Of a DNA stretch of 64,000 bases, positions 16,634 to 25,711 are shown piece by piece. This DNA comes from UBA2030 sp049969475 (GTDB taxonomy: Bacteria > Bacteroidota > Bacteroidia > Bacteroidales > TTA-H9), in assembly GCA_049969475.1 (NCBI GenBank), contig JBMFOU010000018.1:6225-70224 (forward strand). The letters are read 5' to 3'. The number at the start of each line of letters is the position of its first letter. The stretch's first letter is position 1. The notes beneath the pieces are model-generated. The model did not search any database and was not told where the DNA came from. It saw only the letters and a program-made list of their open reading frames with translations. Made by a program: the position numbers and the translations under genes.

Positions 16634-18337
16634 TTAAAACGAGTAAGTTAGGCCTCCCAATACGTTAAAACCATATACTGGAAAGCGGTTCCAATACTGA
16701 TATTTACCGCCCGTAAGGTTGTTGAAGTCGGCAAAGGCCGAGAAACGGTGGTTAATTCGATATTCTAAACCGAGGGAAAGGTCGGCGAATGGATTGAGAC
16801 GGAGTGGCTCGGGCTCGGTCCAGGTGCCATCAGGTTTTTTATCGAAAATACGGGCATATCGTGCCCCCCTGTACTCGAAAGAGCTTTTCAGAATCAGTTT
16901 ACCGAGTGCAGTTATGCGTAGTGTAGCAAAAGCATTAAATTCAGGGGTATGCCAGGGTTTTAGCTCGTTATCGAGGTTGTAAGTGGTGTATTCGGCACCA
17001 AGGGTTATATGAATGGATTCGCGGCGGTGATAAGAAATTTCACCTCTGAGCCTAAGCAGGCTACCACTGTCGTAAACTACTGCAAAACGATTGAATAAGG
17101 GGTAGCTGAGCGTATCGTTGATAAAGAAAGCCTGGTTTTTAAATAAGGCATTGCTGATGGATGCATTGAAACCCAGATGGCGCCCCAGGCTTGTATTGAC
17201 TCCTCCGTAAAATTCAAAGCTGTTTTTACGGAAGTTGAGAGGCAGCTCAGGTGCGGCAAATGGGTTGATGCCTGTGAGTGCTTCCATGCCATTGCGGGTC
17301 ACGTCGCCCCGAATACCCACATAAACTTTCAGTACTTCTTTCACAATGGTCAATCCTCCCCTGATGTCGGGAAACAGATAAACGCTGGTACCTGTAGAGT
17401 CGTTGGTGATGCTGGTATTGAGTCCCAGTAAAATTTCATATTCGTCGAATTCGGTGTGGAAATGGGGATTGATAACCACCAGAGAAGCATTCGAGGAAGG
17501 AAGGTTTTTCCAGCTATTGTGCCAGTAGTCGAAGCTCAAATTCAGCCCCAGGCGGTCGTTTTTGCGGGTTGAGAGAGCGTCGGTCTGATAATTGATCCAA
17601 GCATCCAACCCCGTGTTGAGTTCATGGGATTTAAACCGGTTACCAAACCAGCTTCCTCTGATAAAGGTGCCATAATTAACATCAGAATTAGCATCTTCGG
17701 TATTGCGGAAACCTACTTTAAACTGAAAGCGACTATACACCTGCCGGGTGCTGTCGGATGGGGGGATGAGGCTATCAGGCAAACTGGCAGGTTGAAAACC
17801 GTAATAGTTAACTCTGTTACGGCTGAACGAAGTTTCACCATCCCAAACCAAAGTCTGGCCGACGTGTTTACCAAAAACAGAGATGCTGTTTTCGCTCAGC
17901 TTACTCTTGCTGTAATCTTTGAGATCGGAGAGAATAGAGAAATGCCTGTAATGTACACCGAAAGCCGTTCGTTTGGAATTGGGTTTCCCGGCAAAAAATT
18001 CGGCATAGGGCGCCATGAGGCTGCCAAAGCCTAGGCGGAGGTAATTGCGCAGGTAGGCCACATCTGGCTCGGGCTTTACTTTCTGGGGATCGATAGTGTA
18101 AACCGGAAAACCAACAAAGAGGGGTCTTGAAATAATGGAGTATTGCAAGGGAGGCATGCTAAGGGTGGTATCATCTATCACAGGGTTGCGGGTGATTTTG
18201 TTGGCATCGCTGATGGCCGGGTTGAATCTGCCAACCACCGTAATTTCTTCTACCTGTGGTTTCTGGGCTTTCAATGCAAACGACAAGCCTAGCATCAGTA
18301 GCAAGTATACAACGAAAAATCTATGATGGGTTTTCAT
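16634..18337 (-). CDS. Outer-membrane beta-barrel protein resembling a plug-less TonB-dependent receptor
   Basis: The 567-residue product has a signal peptide (MKTHHRFFVVYLLLMLGLSF, cleavage near ALKA-Q) and then a long series of alternating amphipathic strands. The C-terminus (NLTGGKYQYWNRFP ... GGLTYSF) is the terminal strand pair of TonB-dependent receptors, with the final Phe recognised by the BAM machinery. No TonB box or plug domain is visible, and the length fits a barrel alone. It sits 15 bases after a 998-residue TPR gene and 2 bases before wtpA. Function unknown; co-occurrence with wtpA raises an oxyanion-passage role as a hypothesis only. Confidence 0.7.
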   Translation of the reverse strand: MKTHHRFFVVYLLLMLGLSFALKAQKPQVEEITVVGRFNPAISDANKITRNPVIDDTTLSMPPLQYSIISRPLFVGFPVYTIDPQKVKPEPDVAYLRNYLRLGFGSLMAPYAEFFAGKPNSKRTAFGVHYRHFSILSDLKDYSKSKLSENSISVFGKHVGQTLVWDGETSFSRNRVNYYGFQPASLPDSLIPPSDSTRQVYSRFQFKVGFRNTEDANSDVNYGTFIRGSWFGNRFKSHELNTGLDAWINYQTDALSTRKNDRLGLNLSFDYWHNSWKNLPSSNASLVVINPHFHTEFDEYEILLGLNTSITNDSTGTSVYLFPDIRGGLTIVKEVLKVYVGIRGDVTRNGMEALTGINPFAAPELPLNFRKNSFEFYGGVNTSLGRHLGFNASISNALFKNQAFFINDTLSYPLFNRFAVVYDSGSLLRLRGEISYHRRESIHITLGAEYTTYNLDNELKPWHTPEFNAFATLRITALGKLILKSSFEYRGARYARIFDKKPDGTWTEPEPLRLNPFADLSLGLEYRINHRFSAFADFNNLTGGKYQYWNRFPVYGFNVLGGLTYSF

Positions 18338-18352
18338 AATTTTCAGAGAAAT

Positions 18353-21349
18353 TTAGGGATTCTGAGGAAGTTTATCGAGTCGGGTGCGGGCTTCTGCTTT
18401 AAGGTCTTCACCTTCATAATTGTCGATAATGCTTTGCAAGGTTTGCCGGGCTTGAAAGATATTCCCGTTGGCTGAATAGATATCGGCCAGCAGAAGGAAT
18501 CCTTTAACGCGCCAGTAGTCGGCTGAAGGATAATTGTTGATCAGTGTGAAGGCGTCTTTTTCAGCCTTTTTCAAATCATTTCGGTTGAAGGCCATTTGTG
18601 CCAGATGGTACCAGGCCTCTGCGGCAGGCAGTCCCTGGGCCAGGCGTGAGAGGATTTGAAATTCCTTTTCGGCCAGGGTGTAGTTTTGCATGAGGTGTGC
18701 CGATCTTGCCATATACAGATGAGCCTCCACACTTTGTTCCTGCGAAATTTTTTCGGATGTAAGCAGGCGTTGGGCAAAATACAGGGTCGAGTCGTAGCGA
18801 CCCATAGTATAGTAGCATTTCATTTGGCCCGTCTGGGCTTCGGCAATGGCAGACTTATCCGTTGTAAGGCCTTCCAGTCGGTTGAAATACCGAAGGGCCT
18901 TCTGGCAGTTGTTTTGCTGCTGGCTGATACGAGCTGCATTCCTCAGGGCCAGATCCATAAATGAATTGCCCGGCCTGGCTATTACGTTTTCGTAGGCTCG
19001 CAGAGCTTCTTCCGGATTGTTGTTTTTACGCGCGCATTCGGCAACATAGTACCATGCCTGGGTGGAAAACTTTCCCTGAGGATTTTTGCTCAAATACTCA
19101 TAAAAACTTTCTGAAGATGAACGGCAATCACCTTTCTGGTATTGGTTTTCGGCAGCTACATATAGCAAAGAATCTCCGGTGCTCATCGAAACTTCAGTGA
19201 AAGGAACCGTTTTTACATAGGCCAGGTATTCAGGTACACGGTTCAGGTCTACGTAAATGTTACTGATAGTTACCATAGCTTCACGAGCTTCGGGTGTTCC
19301 GGGAAACTTACTCACCACAGCCTTGAGTTCGGCCAGCGATTGGTCATAGTTGCTTTGGTTGTAGTATATTAACCCTTTTCGAAGCATGGCTTTGCTTACA
19401 TAGATACTCCGGGGATACCTGGCAATCAGTTGATTGAGTGCTCCCAAGGCCTCTTCTTCTTTGTTGAGCACCAGGCAGGTGAGCGCGGTTTCATACAAGG
19501 CTGCCGGAGCATGCGGCGAATTGGGGTATTGTTTTGCCAGGTTGTTCATGGCCTGGATTTTTTCTTGGAAGTTGCGTTGCACACCGTAAGCCAATCCTAT
19601 CTGGTACCAAGCATAATCGGCATCGGTTCCCTTGTTGCTGATAACGCGTTGATAGGCGTTGATAGCCTCGGCATAATTACGGCCTGCAAAGAAGCAGTCG
19701 CCCGTACGTAGCCAGGCATCGTTTATCAGGGCCTTGTCGCTCCCCTTGTACTGGGAGGTAAACTTTCGAAAAGCCACCGATGCTTGGTCGTAATCATTCA
19801 TTTTGAAATAGCAATAACCTATCTGATAATGAACCGTAGCAAATTCATCGGTAGAGCTGGCCCCGCGGGCAAGCAGGAATTTGTTATAGCCTGCCAGAGC
19901 CTGGTTGTAATTTCCTAAGCGGTATAAGGCTTCTGCGCTCCAATAATAAGCTCTGGGTCGAATCGACTTGTCGTAGTCGACCTCAGCTGCTTTCTCAAGC
20001 ATGCTTATGGCTTTACTGTATTGGTTATCATTGAAAAGTTCTATCCCTCTGAAAAACTGAATACGTTGCTGTGCGGTTTTTAGTCGGATATCTTTGTTTT
20101 TGATGTTATCGAGTGCCTGTAGGGCGTCTTCGTAATTTCGGGTGATCAGGGCCAGGTTGGCCAGGTATTGATAGGCCTCGTCGCTGCGACGCGAGTTGGG
20201 ATATTCAGCCGTGTATTTTCTCAGTGCATTGATGGCTTCGCTATAGGGATCAGACGCCAGTTCATACGAAAGCTTGGCATAATTGAAAAGCGCATCTTCC
20301 TTTGTGGTTTGATCATAAGCCAGCTGATAGGCTTTAAAGAAGGCATTCTGGGCAAAAGGTTTGTTACCGGTTTTTAGGTAGCAGTCGCCCAGATGGTACC
20401 ATGCATTATTGGCCAGAGAATCTTTTCCATTGGCAGCTATTTGAAAATACTGAATGGCTTCTTCTGTTTTGCCTGATTTATAAGCCGCATAAGCGAGCGC
20501 ATAGGCCTGAGGCCGGTCGGGAGTGCCTTTGCCGAATTGCCTGTGAATTTGTAAATAGTCATACGCTTCGGTGTAATTACCCAAACGCAAATGAGCATCG
20601 CCAATCATGCGGGCAATGTCGGCTTTTTGCTTTCCCGAAACATTGGTAAGCAGAGGCGGAGCTACCTTAAGCAATTCTTCGTATTTCTCCTGTCGGTAAT
20701 ATATCTGAGCAATGTAGTAAGGCACAATCGACATGTACCAGGGATCGGCCGTCAACTTGTTAAATTCGCGCAGCGCACTCTCGTATTTTCCTTCTGTGTA
20801 GAGAATATGTCCGTAATAATAGCTGGCCTGGGTAGCATAAGGGTTTTTGCCATCTTTTATTTCATGAAAATAGGTGCGAGCTTTTTCCTTGTCGCCACTG
20901 AGGTAGCGGCAATATCCGGCTTTAAAGTAAAACTCGGGCAGATCGTCAGGGGGGAGTTCGTAGACATCCACCAGGTCGTAACTCTGGCCTGCCGTCTTGT
21001 AACTGCGGTTGTTGAACATGAAATTGCCATAATAAAACCGGGCCTGATTGAGCTTAGGACTGGTAGGATGGGCTCTGACAAAGGCCGAGAGCTTTTCGCC
21101 AGCATCTTCCGATGACATTTTGTAGGCGCAAACCGCTGCATAGAAATCGGCCATGCTCTGGATTTCACCGGAACCTCGACGGGACAGGTCTTCGAAAAGT
21201 TTTCCGGCAGGTCCGTAATGCTGCCTTTCATACAATTCGAGGGCAGTCTTGTAGGTTTCCTGCACCGGATTCATGCTTTCGGGTTTCTGGGCGTGAAGCC
21301 CACCCATCCACATAATCCCGACAAATACAATCCAAATAATTCTTCTCAT
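18353..21349 (-). CDS. Large secreted TPR-repeat protein
   Basis: The 998-residue product has a signal peptide (MRRIIWIVFVGIMWMGGLHA) and is otherwise built almost wholly of tetratricopeptide repeats of ~34-37 residues, recognisable by recurrent patterns such as AWYHLGDCYLKTGN, AYYWSAEALYRLGNY and VHYQIGYCYFKMNDY. More than 20 helix pairs are likely, forming a long periplasmic superhelix. Relatives are annotated only as TPR proteins in Bacteroidota. The downstream barrel gene is 15 bases away, suggesting the pair acts together at the outer membrane, for example as a scaffold. No catalytic domain is seen. Confidence 0.8.
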   Translation of the reverse strand: MRRIIWIVFVGIMWMGGLHAQKPESMNPVQETYKTALELYERQHYGPAGKLFEDLSRRGSGEIQSMADFYAAVCAYKMSSEDAGEKLSAFVRAHPTSPKLNQARFYYGNFMFNNRSYKTAGQSYDLVDVYELPPDDLPEFYFKAGYCRYLSGDKEKARTYFHEIKDGKNPYATQASYYYGHILYTEGKYESALREFNKLTADPWYMSIVPYYIAQIYYRQEKYEELLKVAPPLLTNVSGKQKADIARMIGDAHLRLGNYTEAYDYLQIHRQFGKGTPDRPQAYALAYAAYKSGKTEEAIQYFQIAANGKDSLANNAWYHLGDCYLKTGNKPFAQNAFFKAYQLAYDQTTKEDALFNYAKLSYELASDPYSEAINALRKYTAEYPNSRRSDEAYQYLANLALITRNYEDALQALDNIKNKDIRLKTAQQRIQFFRGIELFNDNQYSKAISMLEKAAEVDYDKSIRPRAYYWSAEALYRLGNYNQALAGYNKFLLARGASSTDEFATVHYQIGYCYFKMNDYDQASVAFRKFTSQYKGSDKALINDAWLRTGDCFFAGRNYAEAINAYQRVISNKGTDADYAWYQIGLAYGVQRNFQEKIQAMNNLAKQYPNSPHAPAALYETALTCLVLNKEEEALGALNQLIARYPRSIYVSKAMLRKGLIYYNQSNYDQSLAELKAVVSKFPGTPEAREAMVTISNIYVDLNRVPEYLAYVKTVPFTEVSMSTGDSLLYVAAENQYQKGDCRSSSESFYEYLSKNPQGKFSTQAWYYVAECARKNNNPEEALRAYENVIARPGNSFMDLALRNAARISQQQNNCQKALRYFNRLEGLTTDKSAIAEAQTGQMKCYYTMGRYDSTLYFAQRLLTSEKISQEQSVEAHLYMARSAHLMQNYTLAEKEFQILSRLAQGLPAAEAWYHLAQMAFNRNDLKKAEKDAFTLINNYPSADYWRVKGFLLLADIYSANGNIFQARQTLQSIIDNYEGEDLKAEARTRLDKLPQNP

Positions 21350-21430
21350 GCGATATAGGAGATTTTATTGAATGCGGGGCTGCATAGTTTTTTCGCTTCT
21401 TTAAAACGTTGCCTGGCCGGGCATAGTATA

Positions 21431-21904
21431 TTATTCATGATGATAGGGTTCGTTGCGCAATAGAGTGAATGCTCGGTACAACTGTTCTGCAAAGATAAGA
21501 CGCACCAGCTGATGCGGAAAAGTCATGGGTGACAGACTCAGCTGCAGATGACTCTGGCGTACAATGTTTTCATGAAAACCATACGGCCCCCCTACCACAA
21601 ACACAAGATTTTTCGTTCCGGCATTCATCTTTTGCTGCAGCCAGGCAGCAAACTCAGTTGACGACATCATTTTCCCTCTTTCATCGAGCAGAATAAGCTC
21701 ATTTCCACCGATGAGGTATTTTTCCATTAACCGGGCTTCCGCTTCACGGACCAGCGCTGGTCTGGCACCCGCAGGCACCTTGGGAGAGGGGATCTCTATT
21801 CGCTGGTAGGGAATGTACTTTGCAATGCGTCTTTCGTAGGTCGTCAGCCCTTTCTCTATATAGTCTTCTTCGGTTTTTCCGTTCAATAGAAAAATAATTT
21901 TCAT
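21431..21904 (-). CDS. rlmH: 23S rRNA (pseudouridine1915-N3)-methyltransferase RlmH
   Basis: SPOUT-family methyltransferase modifying pseudouridine 1915 in helix 69 of 23S rRNA. The 157-residue product has the family length and ends with the trefoil-knot SAM-binding motifs LILLDERGK, VFVVGGPYGFHE and LSPMTFPHQLVRLIFAEQLYRAF. The ATG lies only five bases after a -7-like TATCTTCG, so the mRNA may be leaderless. Divergent from the DUF4783 gene. Confidence 0.95.
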   Translation of the reverse strand: MKIIFLLNGKTEEDYIEKGLTTYERRIAKYIPYQRIEIPSPKVPAGARPALVREAEARLMEKYLIGGNELILLDERGKMMSSTEFAAWLQQKMNAGTKNLVFVVGGPYGFHENIVRQSHLQLSLSPMTFPHQLVRLIFAEQLYRAFTLLRNEPYHHE

Positions 21905-21909
21905 GCATG

Positions 21910-21941
21910 CGAAGATAATTCAAGTCTTAAAACCTTTGAAA
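21910..21941 (-). promoter_or_regulatory. Promoter of rlmH
   Basis: On the minus strand TTTC (21938-21941), a 20-base spacer, then TATCTTCG (21910-21917), one mismatch from TAnnTTTG. The start codon begins five bases downstream. Confidence 0.5.
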
Positions 21942-21966
21942 GCAATTAATTTGCCTGAGTAATCTG

Positions 21967-21974
21967 TAATTTTG
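21967..21974 (+). promoter_or_regulatory. -7 element for the DUF4783-nadC-yihY operon
   Basis: TAATTTTG, an exact TAnnTTTG match, 47 bases before the first ATG. The nearest TTTG upstream is only 13 bases away, so the -33 box is doubtful. Confidence 0.5.
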
Positions 21975-22021
21975 CAGAAGAATGGATGGAAGTGGCACTG
22001 AAATTGTAAAACTTAAACGTC

Positions 22022-22423
22022 ATGTTTAAAAAATTTTTCTTTCGTTTATTTCTGATAATCAGCATCCTGCTGCCTACTAAAGTTTTTAGCCAGGATGCAC
22101 AAGATAAAATTATTAAAGCCCTTCGTGAGGGCAGTGCCAAAGAGCTGGCGCGTTACTTTAATCCTGCCCTTACTTTCGCAATTCCCGGACACGATGGCAT
22201 TTTCAGCCAGTCGCAGGCGGAAGGATATCTTAAACGATTTTTTGAAGACAACAAGCCCGTAAACTTTCGAATCAACCATCAGGGAAAATCAGCCGATGGA
22301 GCCCATTTCTTCATTGGTGTACTTACTTGTAATACAGGATTTTATAAGGTGTACGCCCTGATGAAAATGATGGAGGGCCGTGAAAGGATCATTCAATTCC
22401 AGATAGAATCGAACGAAGAATAA
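22022..22423 (+). CDS. DUF4783 family secreted protein
   Basis: The 133-residue product has an N-terminal signal peptide (MFKKFFFRLFLIISILLPTKVFS, cleavage before QDAQDK) and a small NTF2-like/SnoaL-looking domain (IIKALREGSAKELARYFNP near residue 30, QAEGYLKRFFEDN near residue 68). This is the DUF4783 family of Bacteroidota, commonly found just before nadC. Its role is unknown; secretion to the periplasm is predicted. Six bases separate it from nadC, so it is co-transcribed. Confidence 0.8.
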   Translation: MFKKFFFRLFLIISILLPTKVFSQDAQDKIIKALREGSAKELARYFNPALTFAIPGHDGIFSQSQAEGYLKRFFEDNKPVNFRINHQGKSADGAHFFIGVLTCNTGFYKVYALMKMMEGRERIIQFQIESNEE

Positions 22424-22429
22424 TATTTC

Positions 22430-23263
22430 ATGACTATTGACGAGATCATTGAATTAGCACTCAGAGAAGACCTGGGTAATGGCGACCATACCTCGCTTGC
22501 AACTATACCTGAAGGTGCATTTTCTCAGGCTCGCCTCCTGGTGAAAGAGGCTGGTGTATTATGTGGTATGGAGTTAGCCCAACATATTTTCCACCGCCTC
22601 GATCCGCATCTTGAGTTTATTCCCTTGCTCTCCGACGGTCAGAAAATAAAGCCCGGCGATGTGGCTTTCATTGTTAGGGGAAATCCCATAAACATTCTTT
22701 CCGGTGAACGGTTGGCACTCAATTTTATGCAACGCCTATCGGGCATTGCTACCCAGACCCGTCGCCTGGTCGATGCTGTGGAAGGGTTCCATGCAAAGCT
22801 TCTCGACACCCGAAAGACCACCCCTTTGTTGCGTGAGCTTGAAAAATATGCCGTGAGAGTAGGAGGTGGGCATAACCATCGTTTCGGCCTTTTCGACATG
22901 ATTCTGATTAAAGACAACCATGTAGATTTTGCCGGAGGTATATCCCAGGCTATACGCGCAGTTCACAGATATCTGGCGGTAAAAAATCTGGATCTGAAAA
23001 TAGAGATCGAGGTACGAAATTTCGATGAGCTGGGGCAGGTGCTTGCTGAAGGCGGTGTTCATCGCATTATGCTCGATAATTTCAGCCCCGGCGATCTGCG
23101 TCTGGCCATTGAGCGTATCGATGGACGCTACGAGACAGAAGCCTCGGGAGGCATAACCCTGGCCAATATCAGGGAATACGCAGCCACGGGTGTGGATTAT
23201 ATCTCGGTAGGTGCACTCACCCATCAGATCCACAGTCTCGACCTAAGCCTCAAAGCTTTCTGA
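22430..23263 (+). CDS. nadC: Nicotinate-nucleotide pyrophosphorylase (NadC)
   Basis: Quinolinate phosphoribosyltransferase of de novo NAD synthesis: quinolinate plus PRPP to nicotinate mononucleotide. The 277-residue product has EDLGNGDHTS near residue 14, the substrate-binding DTRKTTPLLRELEKYAVRVGGGHNHRFGL... region (positions 22807-22890; key residues R and K in DTRKT, the HNHR motif), KDNH and the C-terminal EASGGI and DYISVGALTH. Normal length. Operon with the DUF4783 gene and the YihY gene. Confidence 0.96.
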   Translation: MTIDEIIELALREDLGNGDHTSLATIPEGAFSQARLLVKEAGVLCGMELAQHIFHRLDPHLEFIPLLSDGQKIKPGDVAFIVRGNPINILSGERLALNFMQRLSGIATQTRRLVDAVEGFHAKLLDTRKTTPLLRELEKYAVRVGGGHNHRFGLFDMILIKDNHVDFAGGISQAIRAVHRYLAVKNLDLKIEIEVRNFDELGQVLAEGGVHRIMLDNFSPGDLRLAIERIDGRYETEASGGITLANIREYAATGVDYISVGALTHQIHSLDLSLKAF

Positions 23264-23264
23264 G

Positions 23265-24266
23265 ATGACTTCGGAGAACAGACCTCAACCACTCAAGCCT
23301 CTTTTACGATTTTTCCTGGGAAAATTTATCATTCTGCATAGTCGTATCCTAAAGCTACTGGTCCACACCCGGCAAATTGTCCTGCCCGGCTTCGATGGTA
23401 TGCCTATCTACGATGTAGGCCTGTTTTTTTTCACCGGATTACTCAAAGGCAATCTCAGCAATCGGGCTTCCGCCATTGCCTATAACTTCCTGATGGCCAT
23501 TTTCCCGACATTGCTGGTAATTTTTACGCTCATTCCTTTTGTCCCCGTACCTAATTTTCAGAGCATGCTTCTTGAGCTGATTGCTCAGTTCGTTCCTGCC
23601 CAGGCCTGGGAAACTGTTCGCAGCACCGTGGAAGACATCATCACCCGACCCCGGGGAGGCCTTCTGTCTCTCGGTTTTCTATTGACCCTTTATTTTAGTA
23701 CCAACGGTGTTCAGAGCCTGGCCGATGCCTTTAATTCCAGTGTACACGATATAGAAGTCCGTCCATGGTTGAAACAGCGATTGGTTGACCTACTTATCGT
23801 GGTTTTGCTTTTCTTGTTGGTTTCGTTTTCTATGGTACTTCTCAATCTGGGAAACGTTACTTTCACCTTTCTTAAGGAACATCATATAATCGGAAGCAAG
23901 CTTACTTATGTGCTCCTGCAAATTCTGCGCTGGCTTATCCTTTTGGTTTTACTCTTCTTGGGCAATAGCCTGCTCTATTATTTACTGCCCGCCCGGCGCA
24001 ACCGCTTCCGCTTTTTCTCGGCTGGTAGCACCCTTAGCACGCTACTCATTTTAGCAACGTCGTATGGATTCAATTTTTATGTCAATAATTTTTCAAAATA
24101 CAATGTACTCTATGGCTCCATCGGCACCCTGCTGATGCTTATGTTCTGGATCTGGATCAATGCCATGATCCTGCTTATTGGATTTGAGCTCAATGCGAGT
24201 ATCAATCAGGCCCGACAGGGCAAAGAAGATAATATCTATCGTTTGCATGAGAAGGTTTCCAAGTAA
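23265..24266 (+). CDS. YihY/BrkB family inner-membrane protein
   Basis: The 333-residue product has six long hydrophobic segments and the YihY family motifs: SNRASAIAYNFLMAIFPTLL near residue 65, LSLGFLLTLYFSTNGVQSL near residue 140 and YGSIGTLLMLMFWIW near residue 285. Family members were once called ribonuclease BN, which is incorrect; their function in envelope or transport is unsettled. Its ATG begins one base after the nadC stop, so translation is likely coupled. Confidence 0.9.
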   Translation: MTSENRPQPLKPLLRFFLGKFIILHSRILKLLVHTRQIVLPGFDGMPIYDVGLFFFTGLLKGNLSNRASAIAYNFLMAIFPTLLVIFTLIPFVPVPNFQSMLLELIAQFVPAQAWETVRSTVEDIITRPRGGLLSLGFLLTLYFSTNGVQSLADAFNSSVHDIEVRPWLKQRLVDLLIVVLLFLLVSFSMVLLNLGNVTFTFLKEHHIIGSKLTYVLLQILRWLILLVLLFLGNSLLYYLLPARRNRFRFFSAGSTLSTLLILATSYGFNFYVNNFSKYNVLYGSIGTLLMLMFWIWINAMILLIGFELNASINQARQGKEDNIYRLHEKVSK

Positions 24267-24508
24267 TTATAGTGAACTATAGGAGAGAAGCTTAAACTGA
24301 TCGTCTGATATGAATATCAGGTCTAGGTTCAGCATAGCCTTCCCTTGAAGGTGACGTATCAGCCAAATGTTTGTGGGGTTATGGATAACTGATATAAGGG
24401 GTTGTTTTGGGGAGCAAGGAATAACTCTTGGAGTGTGGCTGAGACCAGGGGCCAAGGCTAATTACTTAGGATTGAATCTGTGCTCCGGTAAATTCTTAAT
24501 TTTGCCCT
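24267..24508. other. Intergenic region with two GA-centred palindromes
   Basis: No convincing gene. Two palindromes share the layout arm-GA-arm: TATAGT-GA-ACTATA at 24268-24281 and CTGATAT-GA-ATATCAG at 24305-24320. They lie 37 bases apart, well upstream (~190 bases) of the promoter of the glycosyltransferase gene at 24509 and just after the YihY stop codon. They may be operators or a weak double terminator for the nadC operon. Confidence 0.45.
24471..24504 (+). promoter_or_regulatory. Promoter of the polysaccharide gene cluster
   Basis: ATTG (24471-24474), a 22-base spacer, then TAATTTTG (24497-24504), an exact -7 match. The ATG of the first gene begins four bases later, so the predicted transcript is leaderless or nearly so. 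Confidence 0.55.
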
Positions 24509-25711
24509 ATGAATATTTCCATGTTGCTCGATAACGAGTTCAAGGCCGACCCCAGGGTGAACAATGAAGCTATGATGCTTGCTAAAGCTGGTCATCAGGT
24601 TCACATCATTTGCCTTAACTTTGGAAAACAGAAACCCTTTGAGCAAAAGGGCAATATTTATATACATCGTCTTTTTATTCCCGAAAAAATTAAAAAGACC
24701 ATTTTCCTTTTGCAGTTTATTGTACCATTGTTTCAATGGTTCTGGTTTTTAAAGAGTCGCAATATTATCAGGAAATACAAAATCGGTGCAATTCATGCCC
24801 ACGATTTATATATGGCACGCCCGGCCTTGATGCTCAAAAGGTTTTTGCATCTTTCGGTTATTCTCGATTTGCATGAAAACTATCCTGCGGCTCTGGACGC
24901 CTATACATGGGCTCACAAATTTCCGGCCCGTTGGATATATAAAGCGGAATGGTGGATAAATATTGAATTCAGGTTGCTTTCCGGCGCCGATGCTATTATT
25001 GTTCTCTCCCGTACCTATAAGGATACATTAAGATCTAAATATCCATCGCTGAGTAACGAAAAATTTTTTATATATCCTAATGTGCCTGTTTTGCAGGAAT
25101 TTAATAAATATCCCACCTATAATGGTCATTATGAGTTCATGAAAGAAGGTTTTTGGATGGTTTATTTCGGCGTTATAGGAAAAAGAAGGGGCATTTTAGA
25201 TGTATTGAGAGCTTTACGCATTGCAGATAATCCCAGTATTCATCTGCTTCTGGTGGGCCCTATCGATAAACACGATAAAGAGGAATTTTCGATCGAGTTG
25301 GAGTATTTTAGTCAGTCCAAACAAGTGGTGTATTTCCCCTGGAAGGATATTTCGGAATTACCCTCCATGCTTTACTATGCTCATTTGGCCCTGAGTCCTC
25401 TGGTGAAGAATCCTCAACATGAATCGGGGGTTGCCAATAAGGTTTTCCAATATATGCTTATGGGTAAGGCTTTGCTGGTTTCTGATTGTGAGCCTCAGGT
25501 TGAGCTTGTTGAAGAGTTCGGTTGTGGTCTTTCTTTTGAGGCTAGTAATTTAGATGATTTGGTCGGTAAAATTACATGGGCCTATGATAATCAGGAAAAG
25601 CTTGATGAAATGGGAGCCAGGGGTAGAAGGGCGGTTTTAGAAAAGTATAATAGTGATTATCAATATCAACCCCTTTTAGATTTTTATAATAGAATTAGTT
25701 TACATGGATAA
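24509..25711 (+). CDS. GT4-like glycosyltransferase
   Basis: The 400-residue product has a GT-B fold: the N-terminal domain MNISMLLDNEFKADPRVNNEAMMLAKAGHQVHII and the C-terminal half with VIGKRRGILDVLRAL, HLLLVGPID and the family motif SPLVKNPQHESGVANKVFQYMLMGKALLVSDCEPQVELV. The EX7E-like segment suits a retaining GT4 enzyme that uses a nucleotide sugar. The acceptor is unknown. First of a run with a methyltransferase and a flippase, which indicates assembly of a surface glycan. Its end overlaps the methyltransferase start by eight bases. Confidence 0.88.
   Translation: MNISMLLDNEFKADPRVNNEAMMLAKAGHQVHIICLNFGKQKPFEQKGNIYIHRLFIPEKIKKTIFLLQFIVPLFQWFWFLKSRNIIRKYKIGAIHAHDLYMARPALMLKRFLHLSVILDLHENYPAALDAYTWAHKFPARWIYKAEWWINIEFRLLSGADAIIVLSRTYKDTLRSKYPSLSNEKFFIYPNVPVLQEFNKYPTYNGHYEFMKEGFWMVYFGVIGKRRGILDVLRALRIADNPSIHLLLVGPIDKHDKEEFSIELEYFSQSKQVVYFPWKDISELPSMLYYAHLALSPLVKNPQHESGVANKVFQYMLMGKALLVSDCEPQVELVEEFGCGLSFEASNLDDLVGKITWAYDNQEKLDEMGARGRRAVLEKYNSDYQYQPLLDFYNRISLHG

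Noticed and set aside
24267..24455. A 62-codon minus-strand frame in the gap before the glycosyltransferase cluster
   Set aside because: No promoter, no similarity, and the region holds palindromes better explained as regulatory DNA.
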